Positions 17,777 through 26,264 of a stretch of 64,000 bases of DNA are shown here, piece by piece. Location of the stretch: NCBI RefSeq assembly GCF_900107395.1, contig NZ_FNPW01000001.1:344077-408076 (forward strand). Direction: 5' to 3'. How positions within the stretch are numbered: the first letter of the stretch is position 1; the number at the start of each line of letters is the position of its first letter. The notes beneath the pieces are model-generated. The model ran no database searches. It was given only the letters and a program-made list of their open reading frames with translations, and had not been told where the DNA came from. The DNA is from Pseudomonas sp. NFIX28. Its GTDB lineage: Bacteria > Pseudomonadota > Gammaproteobacteria > Pseudomonadales > Pseudomonadaceae. The position numbers were made by a program, and so were the translations under genes.

Positions 17777-19270
17777 GTGAAAGATTTCAACGAGTGGACA
17801 GCGCTGGCGCAACGGCAACGCCTGATCGACAGCGCCTTTATCGACGGCCAGGCATGCCAGGCCGAAAGCGCCGCGCGTTTCGACGTGGTCAACCCGGCCA
17901 CCCAGAAACTCTTGGCCCGGGTGGCCGCCTGTGGCGAGGTCGAAGTCGACCGCGCCGTGCGCAGCGCCCGCCAGGCGTTCGAACAGGGCCCATGGGCGAA
18001 GATGGCGCCGAGCGAACGCAAGGCCGTGCTGCTGCGCCTGTCGCAGCTGATGCTGGAGCACCGCGACGAACTGGCCCTGCTCGATTCCCTGAGCATGGGG
18101 AAGCCGGTGATGGATGCCTGGAACATCGACGTGCCGGGTGCCGCCCATGTATTTGCCTGGTACGGCGAAAGCCTCGACAAGCTCTACGACCAGGTGGCGC
18201 CGAGCGCCAGCAACGTGCTGGCGACCATCACCCGGGTGCCACTGGGGGTGATTGGCGCGGTGGTGCCGTGGAATTTCCCGCTGGACATGGCCGCCTGGAA
18301 GCTGGCCCCGGCCCTGGCCGCCGGCAATAGCGTGGTGCTCAAGCCGGCCGAGCAGTCGCCGTTCTCGGCCCTGCGCCTGGCCGAGCTGGCCATTGCGGCG
18401 GGCATGCCCAAGGGTGTGCTCAACGTGGTGCCGGGCCTGGGCGAGGAGGCCGGTCGCGCCCTCGGCCTGCACATGGACGTGGATGCCCTGGTGTTCACCG
18501 GCTCCACCGAGGTCGGCAAGTATTTCATGCAGTACGCCGCGCAATCGAACCTCAAGCAGGTGTGGCTGGAGTGCGGCGGCAAGAGCCCGAACCTGGTGTT
18601 CGCCGATTGCCGGGACCTGGACCTGGCGGCCGAGAAAGCCGCGTTCGGCATCTTCTTCAACCAGGGCGAAGTCTGCTCGGCCAACTCGCGTCTTTTGCTG
18701 CAGCGCGAGATCGCCGATGAGTTCATCGAGCGCCTGGTGGCCAAGGCGCGCCAGTGGCAGCCGGGCAATCCGCTGGACCCGGCGAGCCGCGCCGGAGCGA
18801 TCGTCGATGCCCGGCAGGCCCGGCGGATCATGCAATACATCGAACAGGCCCAGGCCGAGGGCGCGCAACGGGTGTGCGGCGGCCGGCAACTGAGCTTCGA
18901 CGGCTCGAGCAACTTTATCGAGCCGACCATCTTCACCGGCGTCACCGCCGACATGACCCTGGCCCGCGAAGAAGTGTTCGGCCCGGTGCTGGCGATCACG
19001 CTGTTCGATGACGAAGACCAGGCGGTCGCCCTGGCCAACGAGCACATCTATGGCCTGGCCGCTTCGCTGTGGACCGACGACCTCAACCGCGCGCACCGCG
19101 TGGCGCGGCGGCTGAATGCCGGGACGGTGTCGGTCAATACGGTCGACGCGCTGGATGTGACCGTGCCCTTTGGCGGCGGCAAGCAGTCGGGTTTCGGCCG
19201 CGACCTGTCGCTGCATTCGTTCGACAAGTACACCCAGCTCAAGACCACCTGGATTCAACTGCGCGGCTGA
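17777..19270 (+). CDS. NAD(P)-dependent aldehyde dehydrogenase (PuuC-like)
   Basis: A 497-aa ALDH starting at GTG. The catalytic cysteine is C300 in FFNQGEVCSANSR, the general base E265 in LECGGKSPNLVF, and the oxyanion asparagine N167 in VPWNFP. It is closest in pattern to gamma-glutamyl-gamma-aminobutyraldehyde and related amino-aldehyde dehydrogenases. It would oxidise the aldehyde produced by the aminotransferase two genes downstream. It follows the M20 gene by 16 bp. Confidence 0.9.
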   Translation: MKDFNEWTALAQRQRLIDSAFIDGQACQAESAARFDVVNPATQKLLARVAACGEVEVDRAVRSARQAFEQGPWAKMAPSERKAVLLRLSQLMLEHRDELALLDSLSMGKPVMDAWNIDVPGAAHVFAWYGESLDKLYDQVAPSASNVLATITRVPLGVIGAVVPWNFPLDMAAWKLAPALAAGNSVVLKPAEQSPFSALRLAELAIAAGMPKGVLNVVPGLGEEAGRALGLHMDVDALVFTGSTEVGKYFMQYAAQSNLKQVWLECGGKSPNLVFADCRDLDLAAEKAAFGIFFNQGEVCSANSRLLLQREIADEFIERLVAKARQWQPGNPLDPASRAGAIVDARQARRIMQYIEQAQAEGAQRVCGGRQLSFDGSSNFIEPTIFTGVTADMTLAREEVFGPVLAITLFDDEDQAVALANEHIYGLAASLWTDDLNRAHRVARRLNAGTVSVNTVDALDVTVPFGGGKQSGFGRDLSLHSFDKYTQLKTTWIQLRG

Positions 19271-19328
19271 GGGCCCGGAGCGCGGCACCGATCTTTGAAA
19301 ACAATAAAACAACAAGACGGAGCAACCG

Positions 19329-20765
19329 ATGAACAGTAATGCAAGCGTGCAAACCGGCGCCCTGGCGCCATCTGCAAGTCGCAAGAAACTCGGCCTTACC
19401 GCGCTGTTGGCGGTGGCCATCGGCCTGGTGGTTTCCCAAGGCGTGATGGTGCTGATGCTGCAAGGCGTCGGCATCGCCGGCCTGGGCTTTATCGTGCCTT
19501 TGGGCCTGGCCTACCTGCTGGCCCTGAGCTACGCCTGTTCGTTCTCCGAGCTGGCGCTGATGATCCCCCGCGCCGGTAGCCTGAGCACCTACACCGAAGT
19601 CGCCATCGGCCAGTTCCCGGCAATCCTCGCGACCTTTTCCGGCTACGTGGTGGTGGCGATGTTCGCCCTGTCGGCCGAGCTGTTGCTGATGGAGTTCATC
19701 ATCGACAAGGTCTATCCGCACTCGATGCCGCCCTTGACCGTGGCCGTGGGCGTACTGGCGTTGTTCACCGTGCTCAACCTGTTGAACATCGACATCTTCG
19801 CCCGCCTGCAGACGGTGCTGGCGGTGGTGATGACCGTGGTGCTGCTGGTGATGGGCCTGAGCGCGATGAACAGCGACATCGTCACGCCCAACCCGAGCCT
19901 GTTCGACAGCGCCCACTGGAACCCCCTGGGCCTGGGCGTGATTGCCCTGACGGCGATGGCGGTGTGGGGGTTCGTCGGCGCTGAATTCGTCTGCCCGCTG
20001 GTGGAAGAGACCCGTCGCCCGGAGCGCAATATCCCGGGTTCGATGATGCTTGGCCTGACCATCATCTTCATGATTATCAGCCTGTATGCCCTGGGGGCCT
20101 TGCTCACCGTGCCGCAGGCGGAACTGGCCAGCAACGGCCTGCCGCATTACCTGTTCGCCACCACGGTGTTCGGCGAGGCCGGCAAGGTGTTCCTGGTGAC
20201 CGCGGCGATCACCGCTACCTGCAGCACCCTCAACAGTTCGCTGGCGGCGATCCCGCGCATGCTGTTCGGCATGGCCCGCAACGGCCAGGCCTTCGGCGTG
20301 TTCAAGCGCCAGGGCAAGCGCACCGGCGCCCCCTGGGTGGCGGTGCTGTTCATCGCCGCGGTCACCGGCCTGCCGTTGCTGCTGATGCACGACCATGCCG
20401 ACGCGATCAACCAGCTGTTGCTCTCGGCGGCGCTGGCCTGGCTGCTGGCCTACATCGTCACCCATATCAATGTCATCGCCTTGCGCCGGCGCTACCCGCA
20501 CCAGGCGCGGCCGTTCCGCACGCCGTTCTACCCGCTGCCGCAGGTGTTCGGCATCGTCGGCATGCTGTTTGCGATCTGGAATGTGTCGCCCAGCCCGGAG
20601 ATGACCTTTTCGATTTTTGCCTACGCAGGTCTCGTGCTGCTGATCGTCTCGATCATTGCCGTGCTGTGGATCAAGGGCGTGATGGGCAAGCCACTGTTCA
20701 AGCCGGAGCCGCTGGCCAGCGTGCTCGGCACTCTCGATAAAAACCCGCAAGGAGACTCGCAATGA
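19329..20765 (+). CDS. APC-family amino acid/polyamine permease
   Basis: A 478-aa inner-membrane transporter with 12 predicted hydrophobic segments and the APC fold. Notable segments are the TM1 region ALLAVAIGLVVSQGVMVLML, the TM3 segment PRAGSLSTYTEVAIGQFPAI and the TM6 segment TAMAVWGFVGAEFVCPLVEE. It resembles PuuP-like and amine permeases. It should import the substrate of the pathway. The stop overlaps the aminotransferase start (ATGA), with a good AAGGAG site just before. Confidence 0.87.
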   Translation: MNSNASVQTGALAPSASRKKLGLTALLAVAIGLVVSQGVMVLMLQGVGIAGLGFIVPLGLAYLLALSYACSFSELALMIPRAGSLSTYTEVAIGQFPAILATFSGYVVVAMFALSAELLLMEFIIDKVYPHSMPPLTVAVGVLALFTVLNLLNIDIFARLQTVLAVVMTVVLLVMGLSAMNSDIVTPNPSLFDSAHWNPLGLGVIALTAMAVWGFVGAEFVCPLVEETRRPERNIPGSMMLGLTIIFMIISLYALGALLTVPQAELASNGLPHYLFATTVFGEAGKVFLVTAAITATCSTLNSSLAAIPRMLFGMARNGQAFGVFKRQGKRTGAPWVAVLFIAAVTGLPLLLMHDHADAINQLLLSAALAWLLAYIVTHINVIALRRRYPHQARPFRTPFYPLPQVFGIVGMLFAIWNVSPSPEMTFSIFAYAGLVLLIVSIIAVLWIKGVMGKPLFKPEPLASVLGTLDKNPQGDSQ

Positions 20766-22144
20766 CCGCTCAAGTGAAACCCGTCCGCAGCACCGGCGAC
20801 TACCAGGCCGCGGATGCCGCGCACCACATCCATGCGTTCCTCGACCAGAAGGCGCTGAACGCCGAAGGTCCGCGGGTGATCGTGCGCGGCGAAGGCCTGG
20901 CGTTGTGGGACAACGACGGCAAGCGCTACCTGGACGGCATGTCGGGCCTGTGGTGCACCAACCTCGGCTACGGCCGCAAGGACCTGGCCGCGGCCGCCAG
21001 CCAGCAGCTCGAACAGCTGCCGTACTACAACATGTTCTTCCACACCACCCACCCGGCGGTGGTCGAGCTCTCGGAGCTGCTGTTCAGCCTGCTGCCTGCG
21101 CACTACAGCCACGCGATCTACACCAACTCCGGCTCCGAGGCCAACGAGGTGCTGATCCGCACCGTGCGCCGCTACTGGCAGATCCTCGGCAAGCCGCAGA
21201 AGAAAATCATGATCGGCCGCTGGAACGGCTACCACGGCTCGACCCTGGGCGCCACGGCGCTGGGCGGGATGAAGTTCATGCACGACATGGGCGGGGTGAT
21301 CCCGGATGTCGCGCACATCGACGAGCCGTACTGGTTCGCCCACGAAGGCGACCTGACCCCGGCCGAGTTCGGCCTGCGCGCGGCGCGCCAGCTGGAAGAG
21401 AAGATCCTCGAGCTGGGCGCCGACAACGTCGCCGCCTTTGTCGCCGAACCCTTCCAGGGCGCTGGGGGCATGATCTTCCCGCCAGAAAGCTACTGGCCGG
21501 AAATCCAGCGCATCTGCCGCCAATACGACGTGCTGCTGTGCGCCGACGAAGTGATCGGCGGTTTCGGCCGGACCGGCGAGTGGTTCGCCCACCAGCATTT
21601 CGGTTTCGAGCCCGACACCCTGTCGATCGCCAAGGGCCTGACCAGCGGCTACATCCCCATGGGCGGGCTGGTCCTGTCCAAACGCATGGCCGAGGTGCTG
21701 GTGGAGCAGGGCGGGGTGTTCGCCCACGGCCTGACCTATTCCGGCCACCCGGTGGCGGCGGCAGTGGCCATCGCCAACCTCAAGGCGTTGCGCGACGAAG
21801 GCATCGTCAGCCGGGTCAAGCACGAGACTGGCCCGTACCTGCAGCGCTGCCTGCGCGAAGTCTTCGGCAACCACCCGCTGATTGGCGAAGTGCAGGGCAC
21901 GGGATTGGTCGCGGCCTTGCAGTTCGCCGAAGACAAGGCCAGCCGCAAGCGCTTCGCCAACGAAAACGACATGGCCTGGCGTTGCCGCACCATCGGCTTC
22001 GAAGAGGGCCTGATCATTCGCTCGACCCTGGGCCGGATGATCATGGCCCCGGCCCTGGTGGCCAGCCACGCCGACATTGATGAACTGGTCGACAAGACCC
22101 GTGCCGCCGTAGATCGGACCGCCCGCGAATTCGGTCGCCTGTAA
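20762..22144 (+). CDS. Class III PLP aminotransferase (omega-transaminase, SpuC-like)
   Basis: A 460-aa aminotransferase. The Schiff-base lysine is K291 in DTLSIAKGLTSGYIPMGG. The phosphate-cup motif TNSGSEANEVLIRTVRRYW (about 121) and the PLP-ring aspartate in LCADEVIGGFGRTGEWF (D262) are present. The sequence resembles polyamine:pyruvate and beta-alanine:pyruvate omega-transaminases. It probably moves a terminal amino group to pyruvate, giving an aldehyde for the dehydrogenase in this operon. Confidence 0.9.
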   Translation: MTAQVKPVRSTGDYQAADAAHHIHAFLDQKALNAEGPRVIVRGEGLALWDNDGKRYLDGMSGLWCTNLGYGRKDLAAAASQQLEQLPYYNMFFHTTHPAVVELSELLFSLLPAHYSHAIYTNSGSEANEVLIRTVRRYWQILGKPQKKIMIGRWNGYHGSTLGATALGGMKFMHDMGGVIPDVAHIDEPYWFAHEGDLTPAEFGLRAARQLEEKILELGADNVAAFVAEPFQGAGGMIFPPESYWPEIQRICRQYDVLLCADEVIGGFGRTGEWFAHQHFGFEPDTLSIAKGLTSGYIPMGGLVLSKRMAEVLVEQGGVFAHGLTYSGHPVAAAVAIANLKALRDEGIVSRVKHETGPYLQRCLREVFGNHPLIGEVQGTGLVAALQFAEDKASRKRFANENDMAWRCRTIGFEEGLIIRSTLGRMIMAPALVASHADIDELVDKTRAAVDRTAREFGRL

Positions 22145-22153
22145 GCCCCAAGC

Positions 22154-22179
22154 GGCCGGTGCGCGCGGGCGCGCCGGCC
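22154..22179 (+). terminator. Intra-operon GC-rich hairpin
   Basis: GGCCGGTGCGC pairs with GCGCGCCGGCC between the aminotransferase and the binding-protein gene. There is no T-run. It may partly terminate or stabilise the upstream mRNA so that downstream expression differs. Confidence 0.4.
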
Positions 22180-22197
22180 TATTAGAGGAACCGCTTC

Positions 22198-23238
22198 ATG
22201 TCCAGATCCTTGCGTTGCTGTGTTCCCTTCACCCTGGCTTTGCTGTGCAGCGCCGTATCGGCTGCGCCGCAGAACCTCACCGTCATTTCCTTTGGCGGTG
22301 CCACCAAGCAGGCCCAGGACAAGGCTTACTTCCAACCCTTCACCGCCAGCGGCGCAGGACGCGTGGTCGCCGGCGAATACAACGGTGAACTGTCGAAAAT
22401 CAAGGCCATGGTCGATGTCGGCCATACCAGTTGGGACGTGGTCGAAGTCGAAAGCCCGGAGCTGTTGCGCGGCTGTGACGAAGGCCTGTTCGAACGCCTC
22501 GACCCGGCGCGTTTTGGCGACCCGGCACAGTTCGTGCCGGGCACCCTCAGCGAGTGCGGGGTGGCCACTTATGTGTGGTCGATGGTCATGGCCTACGACC
22601 AGGACAAGCTGGCCAAGGCGCCGACTTCCTGGGCGGACTTCTGGAACGTCGCCGACTTCCCCGGCAAGCGCGGTTTGCGCAAGGGCGCCAAGTACACCCT
22701 GGAAATCGCCTTGCTTGCCGACGGGGTCAAGCCGGACCAGCTGTACCAGGTGCTCGGGACTCCGGAGGGCGTGACCCGGGCGTTCGCCAAGCTCGACCAG
22801 ATCAAGGGCAGCATCCAGTGGTGGGAGGCGGGCGCGCAGCCGCCGCAATGGCTGATCGCCGGCGACGTGGTGATGAGCGCGGCCTACAACGGCCGGATCG
22901 CCTCGGCGCAGAAGGAAGGCATGAAGCTCAGCATCGTCTGGCCGCAAAGCCTGTACGACCCGGAATACTGGGCGGTGGTCAAGGGCACGCCGAACAAGGC
23001 GCTGGCCGAGGATTTCATCGCGTTCGCCAGCCAGCCGCAGACCCAGAAGGTGTTCTCCGAGGAGATCCCCTACGGGCCGGTGCACCGTGACGCGCTGGCG
23101 CTGCTGCCGGCGGCGGTGCAGAAGCAACTGCCCACCGCTGCAGCCAACCTGGCAGGGGCACGGGCCGTGGACGCGGAGTTTTGGGTGGACCACGGCGAGG
23201 AACTGGAGCAGCGCTTCAACGCCTGGGCGGCGCGCTGA
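22198..23238 (+). CDS. Periplasmic PotD/PotF-like substrate-binding protein
   Basis: A 346-aa protein with a cleavable signal peptide (about residues 1-23, ending AVSAAPQN) and the polyamine/thiamine binding-protein family fold (LTVISFGGATKQAQDKAYFQ; SWDVVEVESPELLRGCDEG; PLDPEYWAVVKGTPN-like hinge). It should bind an amine-type solute in the periplasm. No ABC permease or ATPase gene accompanies it, so it must use a transporter encoded elsewhere or act as a scavenging or sensing protein. It is the last gene of the operon. Confidence 0.85.
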   Translation: MSRSLRCCVPFTLALLCSAVSAAPQNLTVISFGGATKQAQDKAYFQPFTASGAGRVVAGEYNGELSKIKAMVDVGHTSWDVVEVESPELLRGCDEGLFERLDPARFGDPAQFVPGTLSECGVATYVWSMVMAYDQDKLAKAPTSWADFWNVADFPGKRGLRKGAKYTLEIALLADGVKPDQLYQVLGTPEGVTRAFAKLDQIKGSIQWWEAGAQPPQWLIAGDVVMSAAYNGRIASAQKEGMKLSIVWPQSLYDPEYWAVVKGTPNKALAEDFIAFASQPQTQKVFSEEIPYGPVHRDALALLPAAVQKQLPTAAANLAGARAVDAEFWVDHGEELEQRFNAWAAR

Positions 23239-23258
23239 ACCGGCGCTATCGCGAAACC

Positions 23259-23284
23259 GCAGGAGCGGGCAAACCCGCTCCTGC
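23259..23284. terminator. Perfect REP-like hairpin between convergent genes
   Basis: GCAGGAGCGGG-CAAA-CCCGCTCCTGC is a perfect 11-bp stem. It lies between the end of the rightward operon and the end of the leftward LysR gene. It could stop transcription from both sides and it shares the GGAGCGGG core of pseudomonad REP elements. Confidence 0.65.
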
Positions 23285-23298
23285 ACACCTGACTCCCT

Positions 23299-24210
23299 TC
23301 AGGCCAGCCAGGCCTTGAACTGCTCCTTGCAGTAATCGACGAACAACTGCGCAGGCTTGGTCAGTTGCGCGCGTTTCAGCCAGCCGGCCACCAGCGCCGA
23401 GCCGGTGACATCCTCGGCAATTTCCACGCAAACCACTTCCTGGCCGTCATAGGTGCTGTTGCCATGGGGCCTGGTCACCAACAGGGCGAAGCCGAACCCC
23501 TGGCCGACCATGCCGCGCACCATCTCGATCGACGGCGAGCCGAAGACGATGTTCGGCGACAGTTGCAGCTCCTCGAAGATGCTCACGAAATAGGTACGGC
23601 TGGGTTGCACATCGAGCAGGATCATCGGCTCCAGGACCAGGTCGCGCAGCGACACCTGGGCCTGCCCGGCAAAACGGTGCCCGGCCGGCAGCAGGGCATA
23701 CGGCCGTTGCGGCGCCATCAGCGCCTCGGTCTCGATGGTGCTGTCCAGGTCGTGCTGGTAGAAGATCGCCAGGTCGAAGCGCCCGCCGGTCAATCCCTGC
23801 ACCAGCTCCTGCTGCTCGCCGTCCTGCAGGCGGATCTCCACCCCCGGGAAGCGCTGGCGAAAACCGGCGATCAGCCGCGGCAGGTAGAGCGGGGCGACGG
23901 TCTCGAAGCAGCCGATGTCGATATGCCCGCACACCACATCGTTGTCGGCCAGGGCGTTCTGCTCGAACTCATGGGCCATGCGCAGCAGTTCCTGGGCCTT
24001 GCGGTAGAACCGCGCGCCGCTGGGGGTCAGGGACACGCCCTGGGCGTGATGACGGATCAGCAACTGCACGCCGAAGCTGTCCTCCAGGCCCTTGACCGCC
24101 GTGGAAATCGACGGCTGGGCGATATACAGCTTGCGCGACGCCTCGGCGACGCTGCCACATTCGACGGTGGTGACGAAATACTTCAATTGACGCAAGGAAT
24201 AGGACGCCAC
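23299..24210 (-). CDS. LysR-family transcriptional regulator
   Basis: A 303-aa LysR protein starting at GTG 24210, supported by AGAGGTG just upstream. The start gives the expected N-terminus VASYSLRQLKYFVTTVECGS. The helix-turn-helix lies at residues about 18-40 (SVAEASRKLYIAQPSISTAV). The rest is the periplasmic-binding-like effector domain. Upstream in-frame codons would add 50 unrelated residues. The gene is convergent with the amine-type operon and is a plausible regulator of it, though no operator is demonstrated. Confidence 0.85.
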   Translation of the reverse strand: MASYSLRQLKYFVTTVECGSVAEASRKLYIAQPSISTAVKGLEDSFGVQLLIRHHAQGVSLTPSGARFYRKAQELLRMAHEFEQNALADNDVVCGHIDIGCFETVAPLYLPRLIAGFRQRFPGVEIRLQDGEQQELVQGLTGGRFDLAIFYQHDLDSTIETEALMAPQRPYALLPAGHRFAGQAQVSLRDLVLEPMILLDVQPSRTYFVSIFEELQLSPNIVFGSPSIEMVRGMVGQGFGFALLVTRPHGNSTYDGQEVVCVEIAEDVTGSALVAGWLKRAQLTKPAQLFVDYCKEQFKAWLA

Positions 24211-24356
24211 AGTGCACCTCTGGCTGATTGTTTTGCACCACGATACCCGCTCCGCAGGCCAGCGCTGCAGCGGATTTTGCTCGGCACTGGGGATATTTTT
24301 GTTGGCTTGGCGGTGAGCGCCGAAGTGGGCACTCGGGCAGGCTGCTTGCGAGGCGT

Positions 24357-24929
24357 TCAACTGATGAAAATGATCTTCGACACCAATTCCGCGCTGTTCT
24401 TGGCCTGGAGCTTTTTCATCAGCCGGGCGCGGTGGACTTCCACGGTGCGGTGGGAAATGCCCAGCTTGCGTGCCACTTCCTTGCAGGTCAGGCCATTGAC
24501 GATATGCAGCGAGATCTCCCGTTCGCGCGGGGTCAACTGGATCGTCGGCGCCGGCTGGCGATCCAAACGCTCGAAATGCCAGACCATCAGCTTGAACGGG
24601 TCCTCGGCAGTCAGGGAAAACCCGTGGGCACGGGCCCAGAACACCTCGCCGTTACGATGCTGCATGAAGCGTTCGTCCGAGTAGAAGGTCCCGGGCCCGT
24701 TGCGCAGCCAATGCTCGCTACGTTCGCCGATGCTCTGGTAGTCGGCGTGGGAGGGGTACAACAGCAGGGTCAGCTGGCCTTGCATGTGTTCGCGCTCGTA
24801 GCCGAACAGGCGTACGAAGGCTTGGTTGCAGTCGAGCATCCGGCGATGCCCGGTGATCATCTGCGGTGCGGGGGAAACCTGAAAGGCCAGGCGCTCGAGG
24901 TCCTGGAGTGGCTGGGCGTGTAGGGTCAT
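24357..24929 (-). CDS. PAS-LuxR transcriptional regulator
   Basis: A 190-aa protein. Residues about 10-115 form a PAS-like sensor (AFQVSPAPQMITGHRRMLDCN, FVRLFGYEREHMQGQ, RHRNGEVFWARAHGFSL-like). Residues about 130-190 are a LuxR/GerE helix-turn-helix (LTPREREISLHIVNGLTCKE, then GISHRTVEVHRARLMKKL). No receiver domain is present, so it senses a small molecule directly through PAS. Start 24929 (MTLHAQ) was preferred over 24962. It lies 146 bp upstream of the LysR gene in the same direction and is divergent from the thiolase operon, so it may control either. Confidence 0.83.
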   Translation of the reverse strand: MTLHAQPLQDLERLAFQVSPAPQMITGHRRMLDCNQAFVRLFGYEREHMQGQLTLLLYPSHADYQSIGERSEHWLRNGPGTFYSDERFMQHRNGEVFWARAHGFSLTAEDPFKLMVWHFERLDRQPAPTIQLTPREREISLHIVNGLTCKEVARKLGISHRTVEVHRARLMKKLQAKNSAELVSKIIFIS

Positions 24930-24988
24930 CAGGCATCCTGCCTCGGGTTTATTGGCGCGCACTTTTTGGGGGGGCGGCGGGGGCGGTC

Positions 24989-25010
24989 ACTACTTACTGC
25001 CGTACGTAGT
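24989..25010. promoter_or_regulatory. Inverted repeat in the divergent regulator/thiolase promoter
   Basis: ACTAC and GTAGT flank 12 nt (TTACTGCCGTAC), an arrangement seen in dyad operators for LuxR-type regulators. It is located between the PAS-LuxR gene and the thiolase operon. The rest of the 24930-25083 gap is a long G-run (24968-24985) and an AT-rich promoter-like stretch. Confidence 0.35.
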
Positions 25011-25083
25011 TGCCCCAACTAGCGTGAAATTCGGGTGCTGAATCATTGTATGGAATACCCGCTTCAAGGAAGAAAAAAATCAC

Positions 25084-26262
25084 ATGACCCACGATTCCGT
25101 ATCTATCGTCGCTGCCGCCCATAGCCCTTTTGGCCGCCTGGACGGCCTGAACCTCGAGGACCTGATCGTCCAGGTGGTCCGCGAGGCCCTGGCAGATGCC
25201 GAGATCGACGCCGCACAAATCGATGCGCTGTTTCTCGGCCACTTCAACTCCGGCCTGGTGGCCGATGGTTTCCCTGCCTCGCTGATGCTCCAGGCCGACC
25301 CGCAACTGCGCTTCAAGCCCGCCACCCGCTGCGAGAACGCCTGTGCCTCCGGCTCGGCGGCGATCCAGGCCGGGATTCACGCGATACACAGCGGCGCTGC
25401 AGAACTGGTGCTGGTGGTCGGCGCGGAAAAAATGACCGGCAACAGCACTGTCGAAGTCACCCGGGCCCTGGCGGGCGCCGGCTACCAGAACGCCCTCCAG
25501 GACGCCGGCATGAGTTTCGCCCAGCTTTTTGGCCGGGTGGCGCAGCAGTACGCCGACCGCTACCACAGCCCATTGGCCTCGATGGCCATGATCGCGGTGA
25601 AAAACCATGCCAATGCCATGGCCAACCCCTTGGCGCAGATGCACCGGGTGATGGATTTTGAACACTGCAACAACGTTTCCCAGGCCAACCCGCTGATCGC
25701 CCAGCCACTGCGCCTGACCGACTGTTCGCTGATCAGTGACGGTGCGGCGGCGATTATCCTCGCCTCGCCCCAGCGCGCCCGTTCGATGCGACGCCAGGTG
25801 GCGATTCGTGCCATGACCCAGGTGAACGACTTCCTGCCCTTGTCGCGCCGCGACATGCTGGCCTTCGAGGGGCCGCGCCGGGCCATCCACGGCGCCCTGC
25901 ACCAGGCCGGAGTGACTCTCGGCGACCTGAGTTTCGCCGAGGTACACGACTGCTTCACCATCGCTGAATTGCTGATCTACGAAGCCATGGGCCTGGCACC
26001 AAGGGGCGAGGGGCACCGGGCCCTCGATGAGGGCATCGTGCGCCACGGCGGACGCCTGCCAGTGAACCTGTCCGGCGGCCTCAAGGCCAAGGGGCACCCG
26101 GTGGGAGCTACCGGGGTATCGATGCATGCCCTGGGCTTTGCCCAGCTGACCGGCAAACCCATCGGCCTGGGTGTGCCCGGCGCCGAGTTCGGTTTGCTGT
26201 TCAACATGGGCGGCATGGCGGTGGCCAATTACGCCAGCGTTCTGCAAGCGGTCAGAGCCTGA
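25084..26262 (+). CDS. Thiolase-family acetyl-CoA acyltransferase (SCP-x type)
   Basis: A 392-aa thiolase. The acylated nucleophile is C87 in RCENACASGSAAIQ, which matches the SCP2-thiolase pattern. The conserved EVHDCFTIAE segment (about residue 285) replaces the usual NEAF loop. The C-terminal catalytic region is GGLKAKGHPVGATGVS (about 335). It may cleave or form a beta-ketoacyl-CoA. The ATG overlaps no upstream gene, and GGAAGAAA lies before it. Ligase and transporter genes follow closely. Confidence 0.88.
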   Translation: MTHDSVSIVAAAHSPFGRLDGLNLEDLIVQVVREALADAEIDAAQIDALFLGHFNSGLVADGFPASLMLQADPQLRFKPATRCENACASGSAAIQAGIHAIHSGAAELVLVVGAEKMTGNSTVEVTRALAGAGYQNALQDAGMSFAQLFGRVAQQYADRYHSPLASMAMIAVKNHANAMANPLAQMHRVMDFEHCNNVSQANPLIAQPLRLTDCSLISDGAAAIILASPQRARSMRRQVAIRAMTQVNDFLPLSRRDMLAFEGPRRAIHGALHQAGVTLGDLSFAEVHDCFTIAELLIYEAMGLAPRGEGHRALDEGIVRHGGRLPVNLSGGLKAKGHPVGATGVSMHALGFAQLTGKPIGLGVPGAEFGLLFNMGGMAVANYASVLQAVRA

Positions 26263-26264
26263 GG

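Noticed and set aside
24211..24360. 50-residue N-terminal extension of the LysR protein
   Set aside because: The LysR fold starts at GTG 24210, which has AGAGGTG upstream. The extension is unlike the family.
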